Shown one piece after another: positions 10,704-23,177 of a DNA stretch of 64,000 nucleotides. Made by a program: the position numbers and the translations under genes. Positions within the stretch are counted from its first letter, which is position 1; every line of letters starts with the position of its first letter. The stretch spans positions 50,926 through 114,925 of the forward strand of contig JAKCOZ010000601.1 of NCBI GenBank assembly GCA_022605955.1, written 5' to 3'. Under the pieces are notes generated by a model that was not told where the DNA came from, did no database searches, and worked only from the letters and a program-made list of their open reading frames with translations. The DNA is from Rallus limicola (Eukaryota > Chordata > Aves > Gruiformes > Rallidae).

Positions 10704-12287
10704 GTGCTTTACTCGGCCCTAGCAGACTGCAGTTCAAAACATGCCAAAAGTCCAGCAATAACTCCCAAAGTAAAGAAGCTAGGCCTGAAAGGCATAGCTT
10801 GTCTGAAACCTCCTAACAGGACACACGAGCAGACCCTGTCACTTTGGCTCTCAGCCTTTTCCTTTGCCTGGAAAGAGGGAACATGCCTGGAACCTCCTAC
10901 GGTGCTTTTCTCGGCCCTAGCAGACTGCAGTTCAAAACATGCTAAACGTCCAGCAATAACTCCCAACGTAAAGAAGCTAGGCCTGAAAGGCATAGCTTGT
11001 CTGAAACCTCCTAACAGGACACACGAGCAGACCCTGTCACTTTGGCTCTCAGCCTTTTCCTTTGCCTGGAAAGAGGGAACATGCCTTGAACCTCCTACGG
11101 CGCTTTTCTCGGCCCTAGCAGACTGCAGTTCAAAACATGCTAAACGTCCAGCAATAACTCCCAACGTAAAGAAGCTAGGCCTGAAAGGCATAGCTTGTCT
11201 GAAACCTCCTAACAGGACACACGAGCAGACCCTGTCACTTTGGCTCTCAGCCTTTTCCTTTGCCTGGAAAGAGGGAACATGCCTGGAACCTCCTACGGTG
11301 CTTTTCTCGGCCCTAGCAGACTGCAGTTCAAAACATGCTAAACGTCCAGCAATAGCTCCCAAAGTAAAGAAGCTAGGCCTGACAGGCATAGCTTGTCTGA
11401 AACCTCCTAACAGGACACACGAGCAGACCCTGTCACTTTGGCTCTCAGCCTTTTCCTTTGCCTGGAAAGAGGGAACATGCCTGGAACCTCCTACGGCGCT
11501 TTTCTCGGCCCTAGCAGACTGCAGTTCAAAACATGCTAAATGTCCAGCAATAACTCCCAAAGTAAAGAAGCTAGGCCTGAAAGGCATAGCTTGTCTGAAA
11601 CCTCCTAACAGGACACACGAGCAGACCCTGTCACTTTGGCTCTCAGCCTTTTCCTTTGCCTGGAAAGAGGGAACATGCCTGGAACCTCCTACGGTGCTTT
11701 TCTCGGCCCTAGCAGACTGCAGTTCAAAACATGCTAAACGTCCAGCAATAACTCCCAAAGTAAAGAAGCTAGGCCTGAAACGCACAGCTTGTCTGAAACC
11801 TCCTAACAGGACACACGAGCAGACCCTGTCACTTTGGCTCTCAGCCTTTTCCTTTGCCTGGAAAGAGGGAACATGCCTGGAACCTCCTACGGTGCTTTTC
11901 TCGGCCCTAGCAGACTGCAGTTCAAAACATGCTAAACGTCCAGCAATAACTCCCAAAGTAAAGAAGCTAAGCCTGAAAGGCATAGCTTGTCTGAAACCTC
12001 CTAACAGGACACACGAGCAGACCCTGTCACTTTGGCTCTCAGCCTTTTCCTTTGCCTGGAAAGAGGGAACATGCCTGGAAACTCCTACGGTGCTTTTCTC
12101 GGCCCTAGCAGACTGCAGTTCAAAACATGCTAAACGTCCAGCAATAACTCCCAACGTAAAGAAGCTAGGCCTGAAAGGCATAGCTTGTCTGAAACCTCCT
12201 AACAGGACACACGAGCAGACCCTGTCACTTTGGCTCTCAGCCTTTTCCTTTGCCTGGAAAGAGGGAACATGCCTGGAACCTCCTACG
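10704..12287 (+). repeat. HOR of domain I, copy 1: 8 monomers, 1,584 bp
   Basis: Marker monomers in order are: (1) CTTTACTCGG with AAAAGTCC; (2) CCCAACG; (3) CCTTGAACC at its left junction, GGCGCTTTTC and CCCAACG; (4) TAGCTCC with GACAGGCATAG; (5) GGCGCTTTTC with AAATGTCC; (6) AAACGCACAGC; (7) GCTAAGCCTG; (8) GAAACTCCTACGG at its left junction, with CCCAACG. The next copy starts at 12,288. Confidence 0.9.
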
Positions 12288-13673
12288 GTGCTTTACTCGG
12301 CCCTAGCAGACTGCAGTTCAAAACATGCCAAAAGTCCAGCAATAACTCCCAAAGTAAAGAAGCTAGGCCTGAAAGGCATAGCTTGTCTGAAACCTCCTAA
12401 CAGGACACACGAGCAGACCCTGTCACTTTGGCTCTCAGCCTTTTCCTTTGCCTGGAAAGAGGGAACATGCCTGGAACCTCCTACGGTGCTTTTCTCGGCC
12501 CTAGCAGACTGCAGTTCAAAACATGCTAAACGTCCAGCAATAACTCCCAACGTAAAGAAGCTAGGCCTGAAAGGCATAGCTTGTCTGAAACCTCCTAACA
12601 GGACACACGAGCAGACCCTGTCACTTTGGCTCTCAGCCTTTTCCTTTGCCTGGAAAGAGGGAACATGCCTTGAACCTCCTACGGCGCTTTTCTCGGCCCT
12701 AGCAGACTGCAGTTCAAAACATGCTAAACGTCCAGCAATAACTCCCAACGTAAAGAAGCTAGGCCTGAAAGGCATAGCTTGTCTGAAACCTCCTAACAGG
12801 ACACACGAGCAGACCCTGTCACTTTGGCTCTCAGCCTTTTCCTTTGCCTGGAAAGAGGGAACATGCCTGGAACCTCCTACGGTGCTTTTCTCGGCCCTAG
12901 CAGACTGCAGTTCAAAACATGCTAAACGTCCAGCAATAGCTCCCAAAGTAAAGAAGCTAGGCCTGACAGGCATAGCTTGTCTGAAACCTCCTAACAGGAC
13001 ACACGAGCAGACCCTGTCACTTTGGCTCTCAGCCTTTTCCTTTGCCTGGAAAGAGGGAACATGCCTGGAACCTCCTACGGCGCTTTTCTCGGCCCTAGCA
13101 GACTGCAGTTCAAAACATGCTAAATGTCCAGCAATAACTCCCAAAGTAAAGAAGCTAGGCCTGAAAGGCATAGCTTGTCTGAAACCTCCTAACAGGACAC
13201 ACGAGCAGACCCTGTCACTTTGGCTCTCAGCCTTTTCCTTTGCCTGGAAAGAGGGAACATGCCTGGAACCTCCTACGGTGCTTTTCTCGGCCCTAGCAGA
13301 CTGCAGTTCAAAACATGCTAAACGTCCAGCAATAACTCCCAAAGTAAAGAAGCTAGGCCTGAAACGCACAGCTTGTCTGAAACCTCCTAACAGGACACAC
13401 GAGCAGACCCTGTCACTTTGGCTCTCAGCCTTTTCCTTTGCCTGGAAAGAGGGAACATGCCTGGAACCTCCTACGGTGCTTTTCTCGGCCCTAGCAGACT
13501 GCAGTTCAAAACATGCCAAACGTCCAGCAATAACTCCCAAAGTAAAGAAGCTAGGCCTGAAAGGCATAGCTTGTCTGAAACCTCCTAACAGGACACACGA
13601 GCAGACCCTGTCACTTTGGCTCTCAGCCTTTTCCTTTGCCTGGAAAGAGGGAACATGCCTGGAACCTCCTACG
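12288..13673 (+). repeat. HOR of domain I, copy 2: 7 monomers, 1,386 bp
   Basis: Monomers 1-6 repeat the marker order of copy 1. Monomers 7 and 8 are replaced by a single CATGCCAAAC monomer at 13,476-13,673, so the copy is one monomer shorter. Confidence 0.9.
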
Positions 13674-14465
13674 GTGCTTTACTCGGCCCTAGCAGACTGC
13701 AGTTCAAAACATGCCAAAAGTCCAGCAATAACTCCCAAAGTAAAGAAGCTAGGCCTGAAAGGCATAGCTTGTCTGAAACCTCCTAACAGGACACACGAGC
13801 AGACCCTGTCACTTTGGCTCTCAGCCTTTTCCTTTGCCTGGAAAGTGGGAACATGCCTGGAACCTCCTACGGTGCTTTTCTCGGCCCTAGCAGACTGCAG
13901 TTCAAAACATGCTAAACGTCCAGCAATAGCTCCCAACGTAAAGAAGCTAGGCCTGAAAGGCATAGCTTGTCTGAAACCTCCTAACAGGACACACGAGCAG
14001 ACCCTGTCACTTTGGCTCACAGCCTTTTCCTTTGCCTGGAAAGAGGGAACATGCCTTGAACCTCCTACGGCGCTTTTCTCGGCCCTAGCAGACTGCAGTT
14101 CAAAACATGCTAAACGTCCAGCAATAACTCCCAACGTAAAGAAGCTAGGCCTGAAAGGCATAGCTTGTCTGAAACGTCCTAACAGGACACACGAGCAGAC
14201 CCTGTCACTTTGGCTCTCAGCCTTTTCCTTTGCCTGGAAAGAGGGAACATGCCTGGAACCTCCTACGGTGCTTTTCTCGGCCCTAGCAGACTGCAGTTCA
14301 AAACATGCTAAACGTCCAGCAATAGCTCCCAAAGTAAAGAAGCTAGGCCTGACAGGCATAGCTTGTCTGAAACCTCCTAACAGGACACACGAGCAGACCC
14401 TGTCACTTTGGCTCTCAGCCTTTTCCTTTGCCTGGAAAGAGGGAACATGCCTGGAACCTCCTACG
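13674..14465 (+). repeat. HOR of domain I, copy 3: partial, 4 monomers
   Basis: Monomers 1-4 are recognisable (CTTTACTCGG with AAAAGTCC; CCCAACG; GGCGCTTTTC; TAGCTCC with GACAGGCATAG). They have private changes: GAAAGTGGG at about 13,845, TAGCTCCCAACG at about 13,927, CTCACAGCC at about 14,018, and GAAACGTCC at about 14,172. The order is lost from monomer 5 on. Confidence 0.85.
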
Positions 14466-17237
14466 GTGCTTTTCTCGGCCCTAGCAGACTGCAGTTCAAA
14501 ACATGCTAAACGTCCAGCAATAGCTCCCAAAGTAAAGAAGCTAGGCCTGAAAGGCATAGCTTGTCTGAAACCTCCTAACAGGACACACGAGCAGACCCTG
14601 TCACTTTGGCTCTCAGCCTTTTCCTTTGCCTGGAAAGAGGGAACATGCCTGGAACCTCCTACGGTGCTTTTCTCGGCCCTAGCAGACTGCAGTTCAAAAC
14701 ATGCTAAACGTCCAGCAATAACTCCCAAAGTAAAGAAGCTAGGCCTGAAAGGCATAGCTTGTCTGAAACCTCCTAACAGGACACACGAGCAGACCCTGTC
14801 ACTTTGGCTCTCAGCCTTTTCCTTTGCCTGGAAAGAGGGAACATGCCTGGAACCTCCTACGGTGCTTTTCTCGACCCTAGCAGACTGCAGTTCAAAACAT
14901 GCTAAACGTCCAGCAATAACTCCCAAAGTAAAGAAGCTAGGCCTGAAAGGCATAGCTTGTCTGAAACCTCCTAACAGGACACACGAGCAGACCCTGTCAC
15001 TTTGGCTCTCAGCCTTTTCCTTTGCCTGGAAAGAGGGAACATGCCTGGAACCTCCTACGGTGCTTTTCTCGGCCCTAGCAGACTGCAGTTCAAAACATGC
15101 TAAACGTCCAGCAATAACTCCCAAAGTAAAGAAGCTAGGCCTGAAAGGCATAGCTTGTCTGAAACCTCCTAACAGGACACACGAGCAGACCCTGTCACTT
15201 TGGCTCTCAGCCTTTTCCTTTGCCTGGAAAGAGGGAACATGCCTGGAACCTCCTACGGTGCTTTTCTCGGCCCTAGCAGACTGCAGTTCAAAACATGCTA
15301 AACGTCCAGCAATAACTCCCAAAGTAAAGAAGCTAGGCCTGAAAGGCACAGCTTGTCTGAAACCTCCTAACAGGACACACGAGCAGACCCTGTCACTTTG
15401 GCTCTCAGCCTTTTCCTTTGCCTGGAAAGAGGGAACATGCCTGGAACCTCCTACGGTGCTTTTCTCGGCCCTAGCAGACTGCAGTTCAAAACATGCCAAA
15501 CGTCCAGCAATAACTCCCAAAGTAAAGAAGCTAGGCCTGAAAGGCATAGCTTGTCTGAAACCTCCTAACAGGACACACGAGCAGACCCTGTCACTTTGGC
15601 TCTCAGCCTTTTCCTTTGCCTGGAAAGAGGGAACATGCCTGGAACCTCCTACGGTGCTTTTCTCGGCCCTAGCAGACTGCAGTTCAAAACATGCTAAACG
15701 TCCAGCAATAACTCCCAAAGTAAAGAAGCTAGGCCTGAAAGGCATAGCTTGTCTGAAACCTCCTAACAGGACACACGAGCAGACCCTGTCACTTTGGCTC
15801 TCAGCCTTTTCCTTTGCCTGGAAAGAGGGAACATGCCTGGAACCTCCTACGGCGCTTTTCTCGGCCCTAGCAGACTGCAGTTCAAAACATGCTAAACGTC
15901 CAGCAATAACTCCCAAAGTAAAGAAGCTAGGCCTGAAAGGCATAGCTTGTCTGAAACCTCCTAACAGGACACACGAGCAGACCCTGTCACTTTGGCTCTC
16001 AGCCTTTTCCTTTGCCTGGAAAGAGGGAACATGCCTGGAACCTCCTACGGTGCTTTTCTCGGCCATAGCAGACTGCAGTTCAAAACATGCTAAACGTCCA
16101 GCAATAACTCCCAACGTAAAGAAGCTAGGCCTGAAAGGCATAGCTTGTCTGAAACCTCCTAACAGGACACACGAGCAGACCCTGTCACTTTGGCTCTCAG
16201 CCTTTTCCTTTGCCTGGAAAGAGGGAACATGCCTGGAACCTCCTACGGTGCTTTTCTCGGCCCTAGCAGACTGCAGTTCAAAACATGCTAAACGTCCAGC
16301 AATAACTCCCAAAGTAAAGAAGCTAGGCCTGAAAGGCATAGCTTGTCTGAAACCTCCTAACAGGACACACGAGCAGCCCCTGTCACTTTGGCTCTCAGCC
16401 TTTTCCTTTGCCTGGAAAGAGGGAACATGCCTGGAACCTCCTACGGTGCTTTTCTCGGCCCTAGCAGACTGCAGTTCAAAACATGCTAAACGTCCAGCAA
16501 TAACTCCCAAAGTAAAGAAGCTAGGCCTGAAAGGCATAGCTTGTCTGAAACCTCCTAACAGGACACACGAGCAAACCCTGTCACTTGGGCTCTCAGCCTT
16601 TTCCTTTGCCTGGAAAGAGGGAACATGCCTGGAACCTCCTACGGTGCTTTTCTCGGCCCTAGCAGACTGCAGTTCAAAACATGCTAAACGTCCAGCAATA
16701 ACTCCCAAAGTAAAGAAGCTAGGCCTGAAAGGCATAGCTTGTCTGAAACCTCCTAACAGGACACACGAGCAGACCCTGTCACTTTGGCTCTCAGCCTTTT
16801 CCTTTGCCTGGAAAGAGGGAACATGCCTGGAACCTCCTACGGTGCTTTTCTCGGCCCTAGCAGACTGCAGTTCAAAACATGCTAAACGTCCAGCAATAAC
16901 TCCCAAAGTAAAGAAGCTAGGCCTGAAAGGCATAGCTTGTCTGAAACCTCCTAACAGGACACACGAGCAGACCCTGTCACTTTGGCTCTCAGCCTTTTCC
17001 TTTGCCTGGAAAGAGGGAACATGCCTGGAACCTCCTACGGTGCTTTTCTCGGCCCTAGCAGACTGCAGTTCAAAACATGCTAAACGTCCAGCAATAACTC
17101 CCAAAGTAAAGAAGCTAGGCCTGAAAGGCATAGCTTGTCTGAAACCTCCTAACAGGACACACGAGCAGACCCTGTCACTTTGGCTCTCAGCCTTTTCCTT
17201 TGCCTGGAAAGAGGGAACATGCCTGGAACCTCCTACG
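14466..17237 (+). repeat. Weakly structured monomer run, 14 monomers
   Basis: These monomers are mostly close to consensus with scattered private variants, such as CTCGACCC at about 14,872, GGCCATAG at about 16,063, CAGCCCCTG at about 16,373 and CACTTGGGC at about 16,583. I see no clear HOR here. Confidence 0.7.
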
Positions 17238-17632
17238 GTGCTTTTCTCGGCCCTAGCAGACTGCAGTTCAAAACATGCTAAACGTCCAGCAATAACTCCC
17301 AAAGTAAAGAAGCTAGGCCTGAAAGGCATAGCTTGTCTGAAACCTCCTAACAGGACACACGAGCAGACCCCGTCACTTTGGCTCTCAGCCTTTTCCTTTG
17401 CCTGGAAAGAGGGAACATGCCTGGAACCTCCTACGGTGCTTTTCTCGGCCCTAGCAGACTGCAGTTCAAAACATGCTAAACGTCCAGCAATAACTCCCAA
17501 AGTAAAGAAGCTAGGCCTGAAAGGCATAGCTTGTCTGAAACCTCCTAACAGGACACACGAGCAGACCCTGTCACTTTGGCTCTCAGCCTTTTCCTTTGCC
17601 TGGAAAGAGGGAACATGCCTGGAACCTCTACG
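17238..17632 (+). repeat. Two-monomer block with CCTCTACGG deletion, copy 2
   Basis: This is the distant partner of 4,567-4,961. The next monomer has CCTTACAG and the one after has GAAGCGAGG. A monomer with CTTTACTCGG follows at 18,029, so three monomers intervene here that the 5-kb copy lacks. Confidence 0.85.
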
Positions 17633-20600
17633 GTGCTTTTCTCGGCCCTTACAGACTGCAGTTCAAAACATGCTAAACGTCCAGCAATAACTCCCAAAGT
17701 AAAGAAGCTAGGCCTGAAAGGCATAGCTTGTCTGAAACCTCCTAACAGGACACACGAGCAGACCCTGTCACTTTGGCTCTCAGCCTTTTCCTTTGCCTGG
17801 AAAGAGGGAACATGCCTGGAACCTCCTACGGTGCTTTTCTCGGCCCTAGCAGACTGCAGTTCAAAACATGCTAAACGTCCAGCAATAACTCCCAAAGTAA
17901 AGAAGCGAGGCCTGAAAGGCATAGCTTGTCTGAAACCTCCTAACAGGACACACGAGCAGACCCTGTCACTTTGGCTCTCAGCCTTTTCCTTTGCCTGGAA
18001 AGAGGGAACATGCCTGGAACTTCCTACGGTGCTTTACTCGGCCCTAGCAGACTGCAGTTCAAAACATGCCAAACGTCCAGCAATAACTCCCAAAGTAAAG
18101 AAGCTAGGCCTGAAAGGCATAGCTTGTCTGAAACCTCCTAACAGGACACACGAGCAGACCCTGTCACTTTGGCTCTCAGCCTTTTCCTTTGCCTGGAAAG
18201 AGGGAACATGCCTGGAACCTCCTACGGTGCTTTTCTCGGCCCTAGCAGACTGCAGTTCAAAACATGCTAAACGTCCAGCAATAACTCCCAAAGTAAAGAA
18301 GCTAGGCCTGAAAGGCATAGCTTGTCTGAAACCTCCTAACAGGACACACGAGCAGACCCTGTCACTTTGGCTCTCAGCCTTTTCCTTTGCCTGGAAAGAG
18401 GGAACATGCCTGGAACCTCCTACGGTGCTTTTCTCGGCCCTAGCAGACTGCAGTTCAAAACATGCTAAACGTCCAGCAATAACTCCCAAAGTAAAGAAGC
18501 TAGGCCTGAAAGGCATAGCTTGTCTGAAACCTCCTAACAGGACACACGAGCAGACCCTGTCACTTTGGCTCTCAGCCTTTTCCTTTGCCTGGAAAGAGTG
18601 AACATGCCTGGAACCTCCTACGGTGCTTTTCTCGGCCCTAGCAGACTGCAGTTCAAAACATGCTAAACGTCCAGCAATAACTCCCAACCTAAAGATGCTA
18701 GGCCTGAAAGGCATAGCTTGTCTGAAACCTCCTAACAGGACACACGAGCAGACCCTGTCACTTTGGCTCTCAGCCTTTTCCTTTGCCTGGAAAGAGGGAA
18801 CATGCCTGGAACCTCCTACGGTGCTTTTCTCGGCCCTAGCAGACTGCAGTTCAAAACATGCTAAACGTCCAGCAATAACTCCCAACGTAAAGAAGCTAGG
18901 CCTGAAAGGCATAGCTTGTCTGAAACCTCCTAACAGGACACACGAGCAGACCCTGTCACTTTGGCTCTCAGCCTTTTCCTTTGCCTGGAAAGAGGGAACA
19001 TGCCTGGAACCTCCTACGGTGCTTTTCTCGGCCCTAGCAGACTGCAGTTCAAAACATGCTAAACGTCCAGCAATAACTCCCAAAGTAAAGAAGCTAGGCC
19101 TGAAAGGCATAGCTTGTCTGAAACCTCCTAACAGGACACACGAGCAGACCCTGTCACTTTGGCTCTCAGCCTTTTCCTTTGCCTGGAAAGAGGGAACATG
19201 CCTGGAACCTCCTACGGTGCTTTTCTCGGCCCTAGCAGACTGCAGTTCAAAACATGCTAAACGTCCAGCAATAGCTCCCAAAGTAAAGAAGCTAGGCCTG
19301 AAAGGCATAGCTTGTCTGAAACCTCCTAACAGGACACACGAGCAGACCCTGTCACTTTGGCTCTCAGCCTTTTCCTTTGCCTGGAAAGAGGGAACATGCC
19401 TGGAACCTCCTACGGTGCTTTTCTCGGCCCTAGCAGACTGCAGTTCAAAACATGCTAAACGTCCAGCAATAACTCCCAAAGTAAAGAAGCTAGGCCTGAA
19501 AGGCATAGCTTGTCTGAAACCTCCTAACAGGACACACGAGCAGACCCTGTCACTTTGGCTCTCAGCCTTTTCCTTTGCCTGGAAAGAGGGAACATGCCTG
19601 GAACCTCCTACGGTGCTTTTCTCGGCCGTAGCAGACTGCAGTTCAAAACATGCTAAACGTCCAGCAATAACTCCCAACGTAAAGAAGCTAGGCCTGAAAG
19701 GCATAGCTTGTCTGAAACCTCCTAACAGGACACACGAGCAGACCCTGTCACTTTGGCTCTCAGCCTTTTCCTTTGCCTGGAAAGAGGGAACATGCCTGGA
19801 ACCTCCTACGGTGCTTTTCTCGGCCCTAGCAGACTGCAGTTCAAAACATGCTAAACGTCCAGCAATAACTCCCAACGTAAAGAAGCTAGGCCTGAAAGGC
19901 ATAGCTTGTCTGAAACCTCCTAACAGGACACACGAGCAGACCCTGTCACTTTGGCTCTCAGCCTTTTCCTTTGCCTGGAAAGAGGGAACATGCCTGGAAC
20001 CTCCTACGGTGCTTTTCTCGGCCCTAGCAGACTGCAGTTCAAAACATGCTAAACGTCCAGCAATAACTCCCAAAGTAAAGAAGCTAGGCCTGAAAGGCAT
20101 AGCTTGTCTGAAACCTCCTAACAGGACACACGAGCAGACCCTGTCACTTTGGCTCTCAGCCTTTTCCTTTGCCTGGAAAGAGGGAACATGCCTGGAACCT
20201 CCTACGGTGCTTTTCTCGGCCCTAGCAGACTGCAGTTCAAAACATGCTAAACGTCCATCAATAGCTCCCAAAGTAAAGAAGCTAGGCCTGAAAGGCATAG
20301 CTTGTCTGAAACCTCCTAACAGGACACACGAGCAGACCCTGTCACTTTGGCTCTCAGCCTTTTCCTTTGCCTGGAAAGAGGGAACATGCCTGGAACCTCC
20401 TACGGTGCTTTTCTCGGCCCTAGCAGACTGCAGTTCAAAACATGCTAAACGTCCAGCAATAACTCCCAACGTAAAGAAATCTAGGCCTGAAAGGCATAGC
20501 TTGTCTGAAACCTCCTAACAGGACACACGAGCAGACCCTGTCACTTTGGCTCTCAGCCTTTTCCTTTGCCTGGAAAGAGGGAACATGCCTGGAACCTCCT

Positions 20601-23177
20601 ACGGTGCTTTTCTCGGCCCTAGCAGACTGCAGTTCAAAACATGCCAAACGTCCAGCAATAACACCCAAAGTAAAGAAGCTAGGCCTGAAAGGCATAGCTT
20701 GTCTGAAACCTCCTAACAGGACACACGCGCAGACCGTGTCACTTTGGCTCTCAGCCTTTTCCTTTGCCTGGAAAGAGGGAACATGCCTGGAACCTCCTAC
20801 GGGGCTTTTCTCGGCCCTAGCAGACTGCAGTTCAAAACATGCTAAACGTCCAGCAATAACTCCCAAAGTAAAGAAGCTAGGCCTGAAAGGCATAGCTTGT
20901 CTGAAACCTCCTAACAGGACACACGAGCAGACCCTGTCACTTTGGCTCTCAGCCTTTTCCTTTGCCTGGAAAGAGGGAACATGCCTGGAACCTCCTACGG
21001 TGCTTTTCTCGGCCCTAGCAGACTGCAGTTCAAAACATGCTAAACGTCCAGCAATAACTCCCAACGTAAAGAAGCTAGGCCTGAAAGGCATAGCTTGTCT
21101 GAAACCTCCTAACAGGACACACGAGCAGACCCTGTCACTTTGGCTCTCAGCCTTTTCCTTTGCCTGGAAAGAGGGAACATGCCTGGAACCTCCTACGGTG
21201 CTTTTCTCGGCCCTAGCAGACTGCAGTTCAAAACATGCCAAACGTCCAGCAATAACTCCCAAAGTAAAGAAGCTACGCCTGAAAGGCATAGCTTGTCTGA
21301 AACCTCCTAACAGGACACACGAGCAGACCCTGTCACTTTGGCTCTCAGCCTTTTCCTTTGCCTGGAAAGAGGGAACATGCCTGGAACCTCCTACGGTGCT
21401 TTTCTCGGCTCTAGCAGACTGCAGTTCAAAACATGCTAAACGTCCAGCAATAACTCCCAAAGTAAAGAAGCTAGGCCTGAAAGGCATAGCTTGTCTGAAA
21501 CCTCCTAACAGGACACACGAGCAGACCCTGTCACTTTGGCTCTCAGCCTTTTCCTTTGCCTGGAAAGAGGGAACATGCCTGGAACCTCCTACGGTGCTTT
21601 TCTCGGCCCTAGCAGACTGCAGTTCAAAACATGCTAAATGTCCAGCAATAACTCCCAAAGTAAAGAAGCTAGGCCTGAAAGGCATAGCTTGTCTGAAACC
21701 TCCTAACAGGACACACGAGCAGACCCTGTCACTTTGGCTCTCAGCCTTTTCCTTTGCCTGGAAAGAGGGAACATGCCTGGAACCTCCTACGGTGCTTTTC
21801 TCGGCCCTAGCAGACTGCAGTTCAAAACATGCTAAACGTCCAGCAATAACTCCCAACGTAAAGAAGCTAGGCCTGAAAGGCATAGCTTGTCTGAAACCTC
21901 CTAACAGGACACACGAGCAGACCCTGTCACTTTGGCTCTCAGCCTTTTCCTTTGCCTGGAAAGAGGGAACATGCCTGGAACCTCCTACGGTGCTTTTCTC
22001 GGCCCTAGCAGACTGCAGTTCAAAACATGCTAAACGTCCAGCAATAACTCCCAAAGTAAAGAAGCTAGGCCTGAAAAGCATAGCTTGTCTGAAACCTCCT
22101 AAGAGGACACACGAGCAGACCCTGTCACTTTGGCTCTCAGCCTTTTCCTTTGCCTGGAAAGAGGGAACATGCCTGGAACCTCCTACGGTGCTTTTCTCGG
22201 CCCTAGCAGACTGCAGTTCAAAACATGCTAAACGTCCAGCAATAACTCCCAAAGTAAAGAAGCTAGGCCTGAAAGGCATAGCTTGTCTGAAACCTCCTAA
22301 CAGGACACACGAGCAGACCCTGTCACTTTGGCTCTCAGCCTTTTCCTTTGCCTGGAAAGAGGGAACATGCCTGGAACCTCCTACGGTGCTTTTCTCAGCC
22401 CTAGCAGACTGCAGTTCAAAACATGCTAAACGTCCAGCAATAACTCCCAAAGTAAAGAAGCTAGGCCTGAAAGGCATAGCTTGTCTGAAACCTCCTAACA
22501 GGACACACGAGCAGACCCTGTCACTTTGGCTCTCAGCCTTTTCCTTTGCCTGGAAAGAGGGAACATGCCTGGAACCTCCTACGGTGCTTTTCTCGGCCCT
22601 AGCAGACTGCAGTTCAAAACATGCTAAACATCCAGCAATAAGTCCCAAAGTAAAGAAGTTAGGCCTGAAAGGCATAGCTTGTCTGAAACCTCCTAACAGG
22701 ACACACGAGCAGACCCTGTCACTTTGGCTCTCAGCCTTTTCCTTTGCCTGGAAAGAGGGAACATGCCTGGAACCTCCTACGGTGCTTTTCTCGGCCCTAG
22801 CAGACTGCAGTTCAAAACATGCTAAACGTCCAGCAATAACTCCCAAAGTAAAGAAGCTAGGCCTGAAAGGCATAGCTTGTCTGAAACCTCCTAACAGGAC
22901 ACACGAGCAGACCCTGTCACTTTGACTCTCAGCCTTTTCCTTTGCCTGGAAAGAGGGAACATGCCTGGAACCTCCTACGGTGCTTTTCTCGGCCCTAGCA
23001 GACTGCAGTTCAAAACATGCTAAACGTCCAGCAATAACTCCCAAAGTAAAGAAGCTAGGCCTGAAATGCATAGCTTGTCTGAAACCTCCTAACAGGACAC
23101 ACGAGCAGACCCTGTCACTTTGGCTCTCAGCCTTTTCCTTTGCCTGGAAAGAGGGAACATGCCTGGAACCTCCTACG

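Larger units (their letters stand above)
12..20404 (+). repeat. Domain I: mosaic satellite domain, 103 monomers
   Basis: This domain has three indels only: +1 near 2,920 (ACCCCGTTCAC), and -1 near 4,957 and 17,628 (CCTCTACGG). Diagnostic variants enriched here are GGCGCTTTTC (T2C), CCTTGAACC, GACAGGCATAG, AAACGCACAGC, CTTTACTCGG with AAAAGTCC, AAATGTCC, and CAGCCCCTG. Several local duplications and one compact HOR lie inside it. The right boundary is soft. A four-monomer module typical of domain II (two CCCAACG monomers flanking an unmarked and a TAGCTCC monomer, the last with GAAATCT) already occurs at 19,811-20,603. Confidence 0.75.

Noticed and set aside
10308..17690. Giant plus-strand ORF (2,460 codons) and similar ones at 51,288-56,777 and 56,832-62,717, read as repeat proteins
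   Set aside because: They are the same 66-codon reading of the satellite. They start at GTG only because of a preceding stop or edge, run with equal ease on the opposite strand, and end at recurrent nonsense or frameshift variants. No promoter, splice structure or flanking unique sequence is seen.
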